Under the pieces are notes generated by a model. That model worked only from the letters and a program-made list of their open reading frames with translations. It was not told where the DNA came from and searched no databases. 64,000 bases of DNA. Origin: Aureitalea marina (GTDB lineage: Bacteria > Bacteroidota > Bacteroidia > Flavobacteriales > Flavobacteriaceae). Positions 9,981 through 18,688 of the stretch are shown here, one piece after another; the stretch's first letter is position 1; each line of letters opens with the position of its first letter. Where the stretch lies: the NCBI RefSeq assembly GCF_002943755.1, contig NZ_MQUB01000001.1, forward strand, positions 2,034,501 through 2,098,500, written 5' to 3'. A program made the translations under genes and the position numbers.

Positions 9981-11987
9981 ATGAAAAAAAGCAACATTTT
10001 GATAAGTCTCTTGGTCCTGATCATGGTGAACTCTTCATGTACAAGACCGGAAGTAGAAGAATCTTTGGATCAAGAACAAGAAGGTATAGAAACTACCGTA
10101 GAAGACAATACTACCCTGGCTATACCGGCCGGATTCGATTTCTCGACCTACAGAAGCGTGGAGATCGTCATCAACGACCCTTCCCCTTATGCCAAATACG
10201 ATGTGTATGCCTATATCACGGATTCGATCAGCCTGGGTATGCAGACCTATGAGGATCAGAGCGGGCAGATAGTGACCCGGGAAGTATTTCGGAACGATGT
10301 GATCAATAAGCAGATTTACAGCGGAGCGGTAAGAGGAGGAAATCTGAATCAAACCGTCAACGTACCTAAGTTCTGTACTCAACTCTATATCCGGCGCAAC
10401 GAAAACCTAAATGTTAGTGCAGAAATCGTTCCCATTATTGACGACAAAGTAGATTACCTCTACATCGACCGTCGCCCAATCCGCAACAGCGGGACCGTAA
10501 CGGATTATTTATACTGCGTAAACGGCTCAGGCGAGCACTTCCAGGTGGACCCTTTGACCGGAGAACTTACTTACCTATCCGATATGCCCATGGGTAGTTG
10601 GACTGCGGCAATTGACCAGGAGAACCTCAAAATGTACTCCATCGGAAGGAGCAGTCCTTACCCCTTGATGCGCTATGATATTGAAACAGGAGAATGGGAC
10701 ACCGTAGCCAATCTTGGTATTGGAGGACCCAGATTGGATTACAACGATGAGGACGGGTTGCTCTATTTCTCCAAGGACAGTACCCTGTACACCTTTGACC
10801 CCGATACCGGAGAAAATTTAGCGACCTGGGATATCATAGGAATACACAACACCCAAGGTGGAGACCTGGCCTTTGCCGAAGATGGCACTCTCTTTTTATG
10901 TTCCTTCTCTGGACTGTACAGGCTAGACCTGGACGAGAATAACGACTACCAAAGCACTCGGATCAGCGCTGACAACCTACCCTTTCAGCCTACTTCCATG
11001 ACCTTCGATTCCAACCAGGAATTGTGGCTGGCTAACAGCAGTAGCAGCTCTGACCTGATCATCATGGATACCCAAACCGGAGGCTGGGAATACCGCTATG
11101 GGCAGAATGCCGGAAATGGGACCGACTTTGGCCGGACCATTAATGACCTGACCACCTTTAGGATCTTTAGCGACACCGTAGACGATACGGATTCTGATGG
11201 GGATGGCATCCCGGATCGAGACGATACATTTCCTGATGATCCAGATCAGGCATTTGAAGAATACACTCCTAGTAGATATGGTACAGGAACCGTCGCTTTT
11301 GAGGACCTTTGGCCATCCCGTGGAGATTACGACTTTAACGACATGGCATTGAGTTATCAAGTCACCGCAATTCTAAATGCTCAGAACCTGGTAGTCAAAC
11401 TAGAGATCGAGTGCCGTGTAAAAGCAAACAGCGCCGGATTTAACAATGGCGTTGGTATTGAAATAGAAGGAGTTTCTCCTGCTCAAATAGAAGGTGTTTC
11501 CGGAACCGTATTGACCGAGAATTATATCAATCTAAATGCAAACGGAACTGAAGCGAACCAAGGAAATGCCGTAATCATCCTATGCGACAAAGCTAGCAAC
11601 TTCACTAACCTATCTACCATCACGGTAGACCTTACTAATCCGATGACTACGCAAGCCCTGGGAGTTGCGCCCTTTAATCCTTTTATCATTGTCAACGGAC
11701 AACGAGAAAAGGAGGTGCACCTACCCAATGGACATAAAACAGACCTGGCACAAGACACCTTCGACGTAGAAGGGGTGAATGCCGACCCAGATGGCAATTA
11801 CATTGGTGACAACGGACGTCCGTGGGCCATTAGCATCATCCACGATTTTAAAGTACCCAAAGAATCGGTTTCTATTGAGAATGCCTACAATTACTTTACC
11901 TCCTGGGCACTCTCCGGAGGCGTTGAGTATACCGATTGGTACAAGGACAATCCCGGATATCGCAATGATGGATTGCTAGACAATTGA
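9981..11987 (+). CDS. LruC-domain surface lipoprotein with TSP3-like repeat
   Basis: A 668-residue lipoprotein with signal peptide and lipobox ending at Cys20. The middle (about 150-395) has repeats of the kind seen in beta-propellers (DPLTGELTYL, DPDTGENLATWD). Residues about 402-416 are an acidic DTDSDGDGIPD calcium-binding thrombospondin-3-like stretch. A LruC (DUF4842) domain follows from about residue 430 (FEDLWPSRGDYDFNDM). The family is Bacteroidota-specific and surface-associated; its role is unknown. It stands alone, about 150 bases after the glycan operon, and ends before a hairpin. Confidence 0.85.
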   Translation: MKKSNILISLLVLIMVNSSCTRPEVEESLDQEQEGIETTVEDNTTLAIPAGFDFSTYRSVEIVINDPSPYAKYDVYAYITDSISLGMQTYEDQSGQIVTREVFRNDVINKQIYSGAVRGGNLNQTVNVPKFCTQLYIRRNENLNVSAEIVPIIDDKVDYLYIDRRPIRNSGTVTDYLYCVNGSGEHFQVDPLTGELTYLSDMPMGSWTAAIDQENLKMYSIGRSSPYPLMRYDIETGEWDTVANLGIGGPRLDYNDEDGLLYFSKDSTLYTFDPDTGENLATWDIIGIHNTQGGDLAFAEDGTLFLCSFSGLYRLDLDENNDYQSTRISADNLPFQPTSMTFDSNQELWLANSSSSSDLIIMDTQTGGWEYRYGQNAGNGTDFGRTINDLTTFRIFSDTVDDTDSDGDGIPDRDDTFPDDPDQAFEEYTPSRYGTGTVAFEDLWPSRGDYDFNDMALSYQVTAILNAQNLVVKLEIECRVKANSAGFNNGVGIEIEGVSPAQIEGVSGTVLTENYINLNANGTEANQGNAVIILCDKASNFTNLSTITVDLTNPMTTQALGVAPFNPFIIVNGQREKEVHLPNGHKTDLAQDTFDVEGVNADPDGNYIGDNGRPWAISIIHDFKVPKESVSIENAYNYFTSWALSGGVEYTDWYKDNPGYRNDGLLDN

Positions 11988-12033
11988 AACATCCTGAATC
12001 GTTGTTTTTAGTTCGTTAACTAACCAGGTGAAT

Positions 12034-12057
12034 AAGGGCGGAATAAAACCCGCCCTT
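12034..12057 (+). terminator. Hairpin downstream of the LruC gene
   Basis: A perfect 8-bp stem (AAGGGCGG with CCGCCCTT) with an 8-base loop, 47 bases after the LruC gene stop. There is no strong T-run, so it may be a weak terminator or an mRNA 3'-end stabiliser. Confidence 0.6.
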
Positions 12058-12206
12058 ACCATTTGTTCAGCAGTAGGGTTCACTAAAATATGGATCAAAT
12101 AAAACGGTCAAAACTCACATTTGACAGCTTGTCGATACTCTTGTTCATCTCATCGAAGGTATTCGTCTGTCAATCGAATAATGTATAAACGCCGTCCAGG
12201 TGGTCT

Positions 12207-12214
12207 TAGCTTTG
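12207..12214 (+). promoter_or_regulatory. -7 promoter box of the sulfatase gene
   Basis: TAGCTTTG matches the Bacteroidota sigma -7 consensus TAnnTTTG and lies 17 bases before the sulfatase ATG. No clear -33 TTG is seen upstream. Confidence 0.55.
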
Positions 12215-12230
12215 AATAAATATTGATAGC

Positions 12231-14603
12231 ATGAAAGTATTACCAAACAATAACGTACTGGCAATAGCACTGAGCTTGATCACTTACTGTTCTTGGTCAC
12301 AAGAAGTGCTGCCCTTTCCAACACCGACCTCATCCAGTAGGGCGGGATTGAACATTGCCAATTCCATTCACAGTCCAACCCCGGAACCGAGAAGAATCTC
12401 TGAGGACGCACCCAACATATTGATCGTCTTGATCGACGATATAGGTAACGGAACTTCCAGTGCATTTGGAGGAGAGATCAATACACCAAACCTAGAACGT
12501 ATTGTCAATAGTGGGATTGCCTACAACCGCTTTCACTCTACCGCCATGTGCTCTCCCACCAGGGCATCCTTACTCACGGGACGAAACCACACCTCGGTAG
12601 GCAACGGACAGATCTGCGAACTGGCCAATGACTGGGATGGCTTTACCGGTAGAATCCCAAAGACTGCGGCAACGGTAGCAGAAGTTCTAAAGAATTACGG
12701 ATACAACACGGCCGCTTTTGGAAAGTGGCACAACACCCCGGCAGAAGAGACCACATCCAAAGGCCCATTCCACAGCTGGCCCACGGGATATGGCTTTGAA
12801 TACTTTTATGGATTCCTGTCCGGAGAGGCCTCTCAGTACGAACCCAGCTTGGTCAGAAACACAACCGTAGTTGACCATCCAGAGACCAGCGGAGGAAACG
12901 ACTATTATCACGTCACCGAAGACTTGGCCGACGACGCCATCAAATGGATCAGGGAGCAAAAAGCATTTGCGCCAGACAAACCATTTTTCATGTACTGGGC
13001 TTCTGGGGCTGTTCACGGTCCTCATCAAGTGACCAAAGAATGGATAGACAAATACAACGGGAAATTTGACGATGGATGGGATGCTTACCGCGAACGCGTA
13101 TACGAGCGGCAAAAAGCTATGGGTTGGATACCAGAGAACACGGTTCTGACGGAACGTGACCCCAGCATGGCCGCTTGGAAGGATATCCCGAAAAAAGAGC
13201 GTCCCTTCCAAAGACGACTAATGGAGGTCTATGCCGGGTTTACCGAGCATACCGATCACCACGTCGGGAGAATATTTGACGAGATCGAACGGATCGGTGA
13301 AATGGATAATACCTTGATCATTTACATCTGGGGCGATAATGGATCTTCTGCAGAAGGACAGAATGGGACCATTAGCGAGCTATTGGCGCAAAACAGCATT
13401 CCGACGACAATCGACCAGCACTTAGCAGCACTGGACAAACTAGGTGGTTTGGACGTGTTAGGTAGCGGTAAAACCGACAACATGTACCACGCTGGTTGGG
13501 CTTGGGCAGGTTCTACCCCTTATAAATCGACCAAATTGGTCGCGGCACATTTTGGCGGTACACGACAACCCTTGGCCATCTCTTGGCCCAAAGGTATCCA
13601 GCACGACAAGACGCCTAGACCACAATTTCACCATGTGAATGATATAGCACCCACCATATACGAGATACTCAATATAACACCTCCACAAGTTGTCAATGGG
13701 GTATCTCAAGATCCCATAGATGGTGTTAGTATGGTTTACACCTTCGACGATCCTATGGCCGAGGGTCGTTTGCGAACTCAATTCTTCGATATAATGGGAA
13801 GTCGAGGAATCTATAAAGATGGTTGGTTTGCAGGCACCTTTGGCCCAAGAAATCCCTGGGTACCAGGTTTGCCGCCTGGCATAATGGACTGGAACCCGGA
13901 AAACGACCAATGGGAGTTGTACAACATCGACCAAGATTGGTCCCAGTCCAATGACCTGAGTAAAACCCATCCGGAGAAACTCGAAGAAATGAAAAGTCTT
14001 TTCTTGGTAGAATCTGCCAAAAATGACAATTTACCCATTGGAGGAGGACTGTGGTCCGTAATCTATCATCCGGAAGATGCTCCAAAGACCGATTATACCG
14101 AGTGGACCTTTTTGGGAGATATAGATCGCATGCCAGAATTTGCCGCACCTAAGCTCGGTAAGTTCTCCAACACCGTCCAAATGGCCGTCAATGTGCCCGA
14201 AAATGCCAATGGCGTCCTCTATGCCTTAGGAGGCTTTGGTGGCGGCCTGACCTGCTTTGTAGAAAACGGCAAATTGATCTATGAATACAACCTCTTTGAA
14301 ATAGAACGAACCGTGATCAGTGGAGAAAAACCACTTCCTGAAGGGGAGGTTACCATCAGTGTGGTTTCCACCAAGCAAAAACCACAGGCACAATCGCCTA
14401 TGGATGTTGTGATTTACGTGAATGGCGAGAAGTACGGCTCTGGCACAATCCCAGTCATTGCTCCGCTTACATTCACGGCCAACGATTGCTTGGATTTTGG
14501 AAAGGACCTGGGGTCGCCCGTGTCTCTAAACTATTACAACAAGGCACCTTACCACTTTAATGGAAAGATCATTGAATCCACTGTTAAATACCCGAAATAT
14601 TGA
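12231..14603 (+). CDS. Secreted type I sulfatase (arylsulfatase family)
   Basis: 790 residues with a signal peptide (cleavage probably near residue 24). The formylglycine signature C-x-P-x-R is complete: Cys107 in AMCSPTRASLLTGR. The metal-site pair D69-D70 sits in IVLIDDIG, and IWGDNGS supplies the later Asp/Asn ligands. The length, with an extended C-terminal domain, matches the long arylsulfatase subgroup rather than the 530-residue one. It hydrolyses sulfate esters outside the cytoplasm, probably on algal or other sulfated glycans (inference from lifestyle). No maturase gene is adjacent. Confidence 0.88.
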   Translation: MKVLPNNNVLAIALSLITYCSWSQEVLPFPTPTSSSRAGLNIANSIHSPTPEPRRISEDAPNILIVLIDDIGNGTSSAFGGEINTPNLERIVNSGIAYNRFHSTAMCSPTRASLLTGRNHTSVGNGQICELANDWDGFTGRIPKTAATVAEVLKNYGYNTAAFGKWHNTPAEETTSKGPFHSWPTGYGFEYFYGFLSGEASQYEPSLVRNTTVVDHPETSGGNDYYHVTEDLADDAIKWIREQKAFAPDKPFFMYWASGAVHGPHQVTKEWIDKYNGKFDDGWDAYRERVYERQKAMGWIPENTVLTERDPSMAAWKDIPKKERPFQRRLMEVYAGFTEHTDHHVGRIFDEIERIGEMDNTLIIYIWGDNGSSAEGQNGTISELLAQNSIPTTIDQHLAALDKLGGLDVLGSGKTDNMYHAGWAWAGSTPYKSTKLVAAHFGGTRQPLAISWPKGIQHDKTPRPQFHHVNDIAPTIYEILNITPPQVVNGVSQDPIDGVSMVYTFDDPMAEGRLRTQFFDIMGSRGIYKDGWFAGTFGPRNPWVPGLPPGIMDWNPENDQWELYNIDQDWSQSNDLSKTHPEKLEEMKSLFLVESAKNDNLPIGGGLWSVIYHPEDAPKTDYTEWTFLGDIDRMPEFAAPKLGKFSNTVQMAVNVPENANGVLYALGGFGGGLTCFVENGKLIYEYNLFEIERTVISGEKPLPEGEVTISVVSTKQKPQAQSPMDVVIYVNGEKYGSGTIPVIAPLTFTANDCLDFGKDLGSPVSLNYYNKAPYHFNGKIIESTVKYPKY

Positions 14604-14657
14604 TACACATTTATCCCCACATAAGTGTTTGATGAGCAATTTTTGTTCTCTAAAGCT

Positions 14658-14698
14658 GAGTGTCCCGGGCAACTGGGGATAGATTACCTGGGACACTC
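14658..14698 (+). terminator. First of two tandem hairpins after the sulfatase gene
   Basis: GAGTGTCCCGGG pairs with CCTGGGACACTC (one G-T pair) around a 17-base loop, 55 bases after the stop. It is followed by TATTTATG rather than a clean T-run. Confidence 0.6.
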
Positions 14699-14707
14699 TA
14701 TTTATGA

Positions 14708-14750
14708 GCATCCGATCCTTTGTCATGATTGGGGTCGGATGCACTTTTAA
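14708..14750 (+). terminator. Second tandem hairpin with T-rich tail
   Basis: GCATCCGATCC pairs with GGTCGGATGC (one wobble pair), followed by ACTTTTAA. Its sequence is unrelated to the first hairpin, which starts 50 bases earlier. Confidence 0.6.
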
Positions 14751-15104
14751 AACGCTAACCAAATGACCACCAAGACTATGACATTTTAACGCTATCAGAA
14801 CCCTATCTTACTAAAACAAAAATTATCATGGACCCTATTAGTCTATTCCTTTTCAAACGAAAAACGTGCTATTTGCAACAAAATCAGCATCAGACTGCTT
14901 CTTTTGTAACTCGCTACACCTGTCCTTGGCGCAGGGTGCCCACGACCTTTTAAAAAAGGTTATCCATTCAACTATTCCAGTAACCACCCACTTTTTCGGA
15001 GACCGGGTTTGAAAACCATCATGCCTGTTGACCGATTATTTTCAAACTGAATTGCAACACCAGTCAATCTATGTTAGCCCATAGTTGACCCGATTATACA
15101 TAAG
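14751..15104. other. Intergenic stretch without a supported gene
   Basis: About 350 bases between the sulfatase hairpins and the DUF3050 gene. A 41-codon ATG frame at 14828-14953 has no signal or family resemblance and I do not call it. A short AACCTTTTTTAAAAGG-like hairpin lies near 14946-14965. Promoters for the next gene must lie here but no good TAnnTTTG box was found. Confidence 0.5.
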
Positions 15105-15899
15105 ATGAAAAGAGTTGAAGAACTTCAAAACGATCTGGCAGCACTCACCAAAGCGCTTCAGGAACACAAACTTTACGAGCACCTAAACGACCTGGACGAC
15201 ATCAAGGTCTTTATGGAAAATCATGTTTTTGCGGTATGGGATTTTATGTCCTTGCTTAAATACCTGCAACAGCGACTGACCCATGTGGAGATCCCATGGT
15301 TCCCTCCCAAGAACCCAAAACTTTCCCGGTTTATCAACGAAATTGTGTACGGCGAGGAAAGTGATATCAACGAATTGGGAGAAGTTAAAAGCCATTTTCA
15401 GATGTATTTAGATGCCATGCAGCAGTTAGGCGCAAGCACCTTGAAGATCGATCATTTTATCGACCTCCTTCAATCTGGCTATACGATGGAGTACGCATTA
15501 GGTCATTGTGGAGTGAACAAAGGCGTGGCGGATTTTGTACGCTTCACATTCTCGATCATCCATACAAAAAAACCACATATCGTTGCCTCCGCCTTCACCT
15601 TTGGCCGAGAAGATCTGATCCCCGAATTGTTTATTGAAATTCTACGGAAGACCGATTCCAAACAACACAGTCTGCGAAAATTCGAGTACTATTTACAACG
15701 GCATATTGAATTGGATGGAGACGAGCATGGTCCGCTCTCACTGCTGATGATCGAAGAACTCTGCGGCGATGACGATCAAAAATGGATCGAGGCTACGGCT
15801 GTGGCCAAACAGGCGATACAACAAAGAATTCGATTATGGGATGCCGTTTCGTTGGAAATTACACTGAAGAAGAAAGATCTATGTCGAGTATACCTTTAG
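15105..15899 (+). CDS. DUF3050 family (heme-oxygenase-like fold)
   Basis: 264 residues with the DUF3050 pattern: an N-terminal helix, then LDDIKVFMENHVFAVWDFMS, EIVYGEESD and a final helical bundle with HIELDGDEHGP. The family belongs to the heme-oxygenase-like clan. The spaced Glu/His residues (E34, H36 and the HIELDGDEH group) could bind iron, as in related non-heme di-iron oxidases. The reaction is unknown. It is monocistronic, with a strong terminator behind it. Confidence 0.8.
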   Translation: MKRVEELQNDLAALTKALQEHKLYEHLNDLDDIKVFMENHVFAVWDFMSLLKYLQQRLTHVEIPWFPPKNPKLSRFINEIVYGEESDINELGEVKSHFQMYLDAMQQLGASTLKIDHFIDLLQSGYTMEYALGHCGVNKGVADFVRFTFSIIHTKKPHIVASAFTFGREDLIPELFIEILRKTDSKQHSLRKFEYYLQRHIELDGDEHGPLSLLMIEELCGDDDQKWIEATAVAKQAIQQRIRLWDAVSLEITLKKKDLCRVYL

Positions 15900-15962
15900 G
15901 CAAAGGCTGAAGTAACTTTACCTGATTTGGGTAGCTTGTTTAAGGTATAACTAATCAGATGA

Positions 15963-15996
15963 AAAAGAGGCGGGAAAAGCCCCGCCTCTTTTCGTT
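15963..15996 (+). terminator. Rho-independent terminator
   Basis: A perfect 12-bp stem, AAAAGAGGCGGG with CCCGCCTCTTTT, six-base loop, then TTTTCGTT. It ends transcription of the DUF3050 gene. Confidence 0.85.
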
Positions 15997-16128
15997 CTGT
16001 CCCTTCGCTTCCCTCAACGCAAGGGCCAGTTGGCCCCTTGCTTAGCCTCGTTCACGCAATCTTAATTGCTCGCTCCCATCCTAGGCACGACCTTTGAACT
16101 GTTGAATTTAAAATCAAACAACTTGAGT

Positions 16129-16827
16129 ATGAAAACCCTTATCCTTTTATGGGCAGTACTAGCAGTTAGCATTACTACACAAGCCCAAACTAAGAATTTT
16201 ATCGATCAACCCTATATGGAGACCACAGCGACAGTAGATTCCCTGGTGGTTCCAGACAAGATCTTTTTGGCCATCCTGATCACCGAGGCCGATACCAAGG
16301 GAAAGGTCTCTACCGAAGTGCTGGAACGCCGCATGTATAACACCCTGACCGGTCTGGGGATAGACACCAAAGAGAAACTTAAACTCTCTGATGTTGGATC
16401 CAACTTCAAGAAATACTTTTTAAAGAATAAGCAGGTACTCAAAGACAAATCCTATACCCTGGAAGTAGGTGATGCTGTAACCGCCGGAAAGGTGATCGTT
16501 GGTCTGGAAGAGGCCGGTATTTCTGATGTCGAACTCAGAAAACTGGAATTCTCAAATCAAGATAAACTATTGAGATTACTGGAGCGTAAAGCAATTCTCG
16601 AAGCAAAGGATATTGCCAATAATATGGTCGAACCCTTGGGGCAATCTGTTGGAAAGGCCATCCACATACAGAATAGTTCGAGTTTTCAATTACCTCGAAG
16701 AGAATCTGGTGCCATGGGCTACAAAGTTACTACCATGGACTCCTTTATGGAACAAGAGGCTATTGACATAGAATTTGAGGAGATACGTTATATGGCGAGT
16801 GTGCAGGTGAAGTTTGCACTTGATTAA
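16129..16827 (+). CDS. SIMPL-domain (DUF541) periplasmic protein
   Basis: 232 residues. ATG 16129 gives a clean signal peptide (MKTLILLWAVLAVSITTQAQ); an in-frame TTG at 16066 would place 21 extra residues before it. The mature part has the SIMPL layout: ATVDSLVVPDKIFLAILITE at the start, alternating helix and strand, and a C-terminal MASVQVKFAL strand. SIMPL proteins are exported and assemble into large rings in characterised cases; their role is unclear. Confidence 0.82.
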   Translation: MKTLILLWAVLAVSITTQAQTKNFIDQPYMETTATVDSLVVPDKIFLAILITEADTKGKVSTEVLERRMYNTLTGLGIDTKEKLKLSDVGSNFKKYFLKNKQVLKDKSYTLEVGDAVTAGKVIVGLEEAGISDVELRKLEFSNQDKLLRLLERKAILEAKDIANNMVEPLGQSVGKAIHIQNSSSFQLPRRESGAMGYKVTTMDSFMEQEAIDIEFEEIRYMASVQVKFALD

Positions 16828-17295
16828 AGCGTTAGGGGTGAAGCTATCTGTCATTCCTGTCTTAAAGAAGAACTCGTCACATCGAGTGAATTCTCGTCAG
16901 TGAATTTGTATCGAGATGCGGTGAGCAGTGAAGAGAAGTCATTCAGGGCTTGACCCACGACGGAGCGTTAAAAAAATGTCCGGTGGACATTTTTAGCGAA
17001 CGGGCCAGGTGGCGTGCTGGCATTAAATATGGTCATTTGCTTGAAATATCTCGAATCGAAAATTCGATTCTCGTTTTTTTCCTCTTCATTTTCTTTGCTC
17101 GTCCAAAGAAAACGAAGCAAAAGAAAAGACGCCCTCCGCAAGGAATTTTTGCTTCGCAAAACCGTCCAAGATTGCCTAAAATCTCTACAGGGATTCGCGA
17201 TTTCTTAACGGCAATCTCGGACCTATTCTGGTGCTCCAGGGTTACCACACCGTAGTAATCGTTAGGAGAACTGCGATCTAGCCAAATATAAAAAT
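16828..17295. repeat. Hairpin-rich intergenic DNA
   Basis: No gene is supported. The stretch holds a head-only copy of repeat family A (16875-16920), a long AT hairpin with a TGTCC/GGACA core (16966-16998), a palindrome GAATCGAA-AA-TTCGATTC (17053-17070) and TTCTTTG/CAAAGAA (17091-17110). Several open frames cross it on both strands, but they follow the palindromes and have no family resemblance. Confidence 0.7.
16875..16920. repeat. Repeat family A, copy A1 (head unit only)
   Basis: Starts CGTCACATCGAGTG and ends TTTGTATCGAGATGCG. Between them is a variant of the AATTCAC/GTGAATT core. The same head occurs at 18251, 27002 and 31109, where tail units follow it. Here no tail unit is attached. 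Confidence 0.8.
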
Positions 17296-17434
17296 GGCCC
17301 ATATGCCTCTTCCCGTAAAATGTGAGGCAGCAAAACGTCGCATTTAGTTGTGTTTGAGCGCAGCGAGTTCTGCTAAATGCAGTTTTGCAACGTAACATTT
17401 AGGGAAGGGTTGCATCCGGGGCCTAGCTTTTTTG
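17296..17434. repeat. Repeat family B, copy B1 (about 140 bp, foldable)
   Basis: Nearly identical to 27229-27380. It begins GGCCCATATGCC and ends near GGGGCCTAGC. Two nested arms pair: CTTCCC-TAAAATGT with ACATTTAGGGAAG, and GCAAAAC-GCATTTAG with CTAAATGCAGTTTTGC, so the unit can form one long interrupted hairpin. A mobile, MITE-like or structured-RNA nature is inferred. Confidence 0.8.
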
Positions 17435-17603
17435 GTTCTTTTTTGAGCGATGTAAAAAAGAACAAAGAGAACAGGGGTCAGGGCTCCCCCTGAATTATGT
17501 TATGGAGGTTCATTTCGAAAGAACCCCGCTCTTAACGATTAATTAACCTCAACCCGGTAGGACATTTCCTCCATGGAATGTTTCATTAGCAAACAACATT
17601 GCC

Positions 17604-18164
17604 ATGAAATCGATAAAACTCTTCCTCCTTTTGGGGCTGATCACTTTTTGCTCCTTCGCCCAAGAAAACGACAACTCAACTTCTAACGACTCTGCCAAGA
17701 TCAGGCAGCACGAGATCCGGGTAGATGTATTGGAAGGACTATTGGTTCCTGCCTTGGACATCAACTACGAATACATCTTCTCCAAGCGTTCCGGTGCCGG
17801 ACTAGCGGTCTATATTGCCCTGGACGACCTGGGAGGAGACTACCAGCAATGGGCCATTGCCCCCTACTACCGGCAGTACTTCTTTAGCAAGGAGGAATAT
17901 GGCGGAAAAGGCTTTTTTGTAGAAGGCCTGCTACAAGTGGGTGGTGGTTCTTACGAAGACATCTACTTAGAATCCTCCGATACCTTTTCCTACCAAGAAT
18001 CCAACTGGACCCAGTTTGGGATCGGTTTTAGCTTTGGCCAGAAATGGGTCAGCTCCAATGGTTTTGTAGCCGAGCTTAGCCTGGGTGGTGGGCGCTACTT
18101 TGGTGCGGACAATGGGCCGGAGGCTTTTTTTAGAGGGGGTGCGCTCGTGGGGTGGCGGTTTTAG
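17604..18164 (+). CDS. Small outer-membrane beta-barrel-like protein
   Basis: 186 residues with a signal peptide (MKSIKLFLLLGLITFCSFAQ). The mature part alternates hydrophobic and polar residues in short strands (VDVLEGLLVPALDINYEYIF, AIAPYYRQYFF), is Gly/Tyr-rich and ends in an aromatic residue (GWRF), as outer-membrane barrels do. It resembles DUF3575-type proteins, but I cannot confirm this. Monocistronic between two repeat-rich spacers. Confidence 0.65.
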   Translation: MKSIKLFLLLGLITFCSFAQENDNSTSNDSAKIRQHEIRVDVLEGLLVPALDINYEYIFSKRSGAGLAVYIALDDLGGDYQQWAIAPYYRQYFFSKEEYGGKGFFVEGLLQVGGGSYEDIYLESSDTFSYQESNWTQFGIGFSFGQKWVSSNGFVAELSLGGGRYFGADNGPEAFFRGGALVGWRF

Positions 18165-18173
18165 CACTTCGTG

Positions 18174-18204
18174 CCGTGATTCGTTAGTCGTGATTCGTTA
18201 ATCG
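18174..18204. repeat. Short direct repeat
   Basis: The 14-base unit GTGATTCGTTAGTC occurs twice in a row, the second time with one change. The same TCGTTAGTCG/CGACTAACGA motif recurs at about 21250 and 34640 in other spacers. Confidence 0.6.
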
Positions 18205-18250
18205 CGGGTTTAGTCTATAGTGGGTGGTTCGTAGACGGTAGTTGTATGTA

Positions 18251-18339
18251 CGTCACATCGAGTGAATTCACGGCAGTGAATTTGTATCGAGATGTGTTGT
18301 TCTCGATACAACGACCTGCGGTCGCCACTCGAACTGACG
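18251..18339. repeat. Repeat family A, copy A2 (head plus one tail unit)
   Basis: Head CGTCACATCGAGTG to ATCGAGATG, then one tail unit GTTCTCGATACAA to CACTCGAACTGACG, whose core is CGACC-TGC-GGTCG. The ends of head and tail are inverted copies of each other. Confidence 0.85.
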
Positions 18340-18419
18340 GTTCTAAATTGAAGGTTGAAGAGGTCAGGGTGAAAAACTGGCTTAGTCTGCAGTCCAACAA
18401 GGGTACTACTGACGAGAGA

Positions 18420-18587
18420 CTACCGACTACTCACTTCTAATATAGGTCGAATGATAACCGTCTTCCCTTCCTTAAAGGCTCGCTCGGAGATCTTGAGGTA
18501 GTCTTGTTTTCCTTTTTCGGTGGTGTAGTCGACGAAATAGGTTTCTTCCTGGCTATTTTTTGCTATGACTATTATTCTGAGGCGCAT
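18420..18587 (-). CDS. Small hypothetical protein, 55 residues
   Basis: This frame reads MRLRIIVIAKNSQEETYFV and continues DYTTEKGKQDYLKISERAFK to VIIRPI. Its balanced composition and amphipathic pattern look coding rather than random. The last residues run into spacer repeat sequence, so the 3' end may be recent. The family is not recognised. It is convergent with nothing and lies alone, 102 bases from the divergent gene at 18689. Confidence 0.5.
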   Translation of the reverse strand: MRLRIIVIAKNSQEETYFVDYTTEKGKQDYLKISERAFKEGKTVIIRPILEVSSR

Positions 18588-18688
18588 CTTATTGGCACTT
18601 ATTGAGTTATGCTAGAGGGTAGAAAAATACGTATTTATTGGTATTGCCTAATCCTCTGTGATACATTTCTTTGAAAGAAACTTTTATT

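Noticed and set aside
12121-12173. TTGACAG/CTGTCAA inverted repeat before the sulfatase gene
   Set aside because: Seven bases separated by about 39 bases; expected fairly often by chance and not at a clear promoter distance.
14828-14953. 41-codon ATG frame in the spacer before the DUF3050 gene
   Set aside because: No family resemblance, no signal peptide, and composition like the surrounding spacer; the peptide is Thr/Gln/Arg-mixed without pattern.
16950-17398. Several open frames of 60-120 codons on both strands
   Set aside because: They overlap each other and follow palindromes; long K/R and F runs mirror the A/T hairpin arms, so they are not genes.
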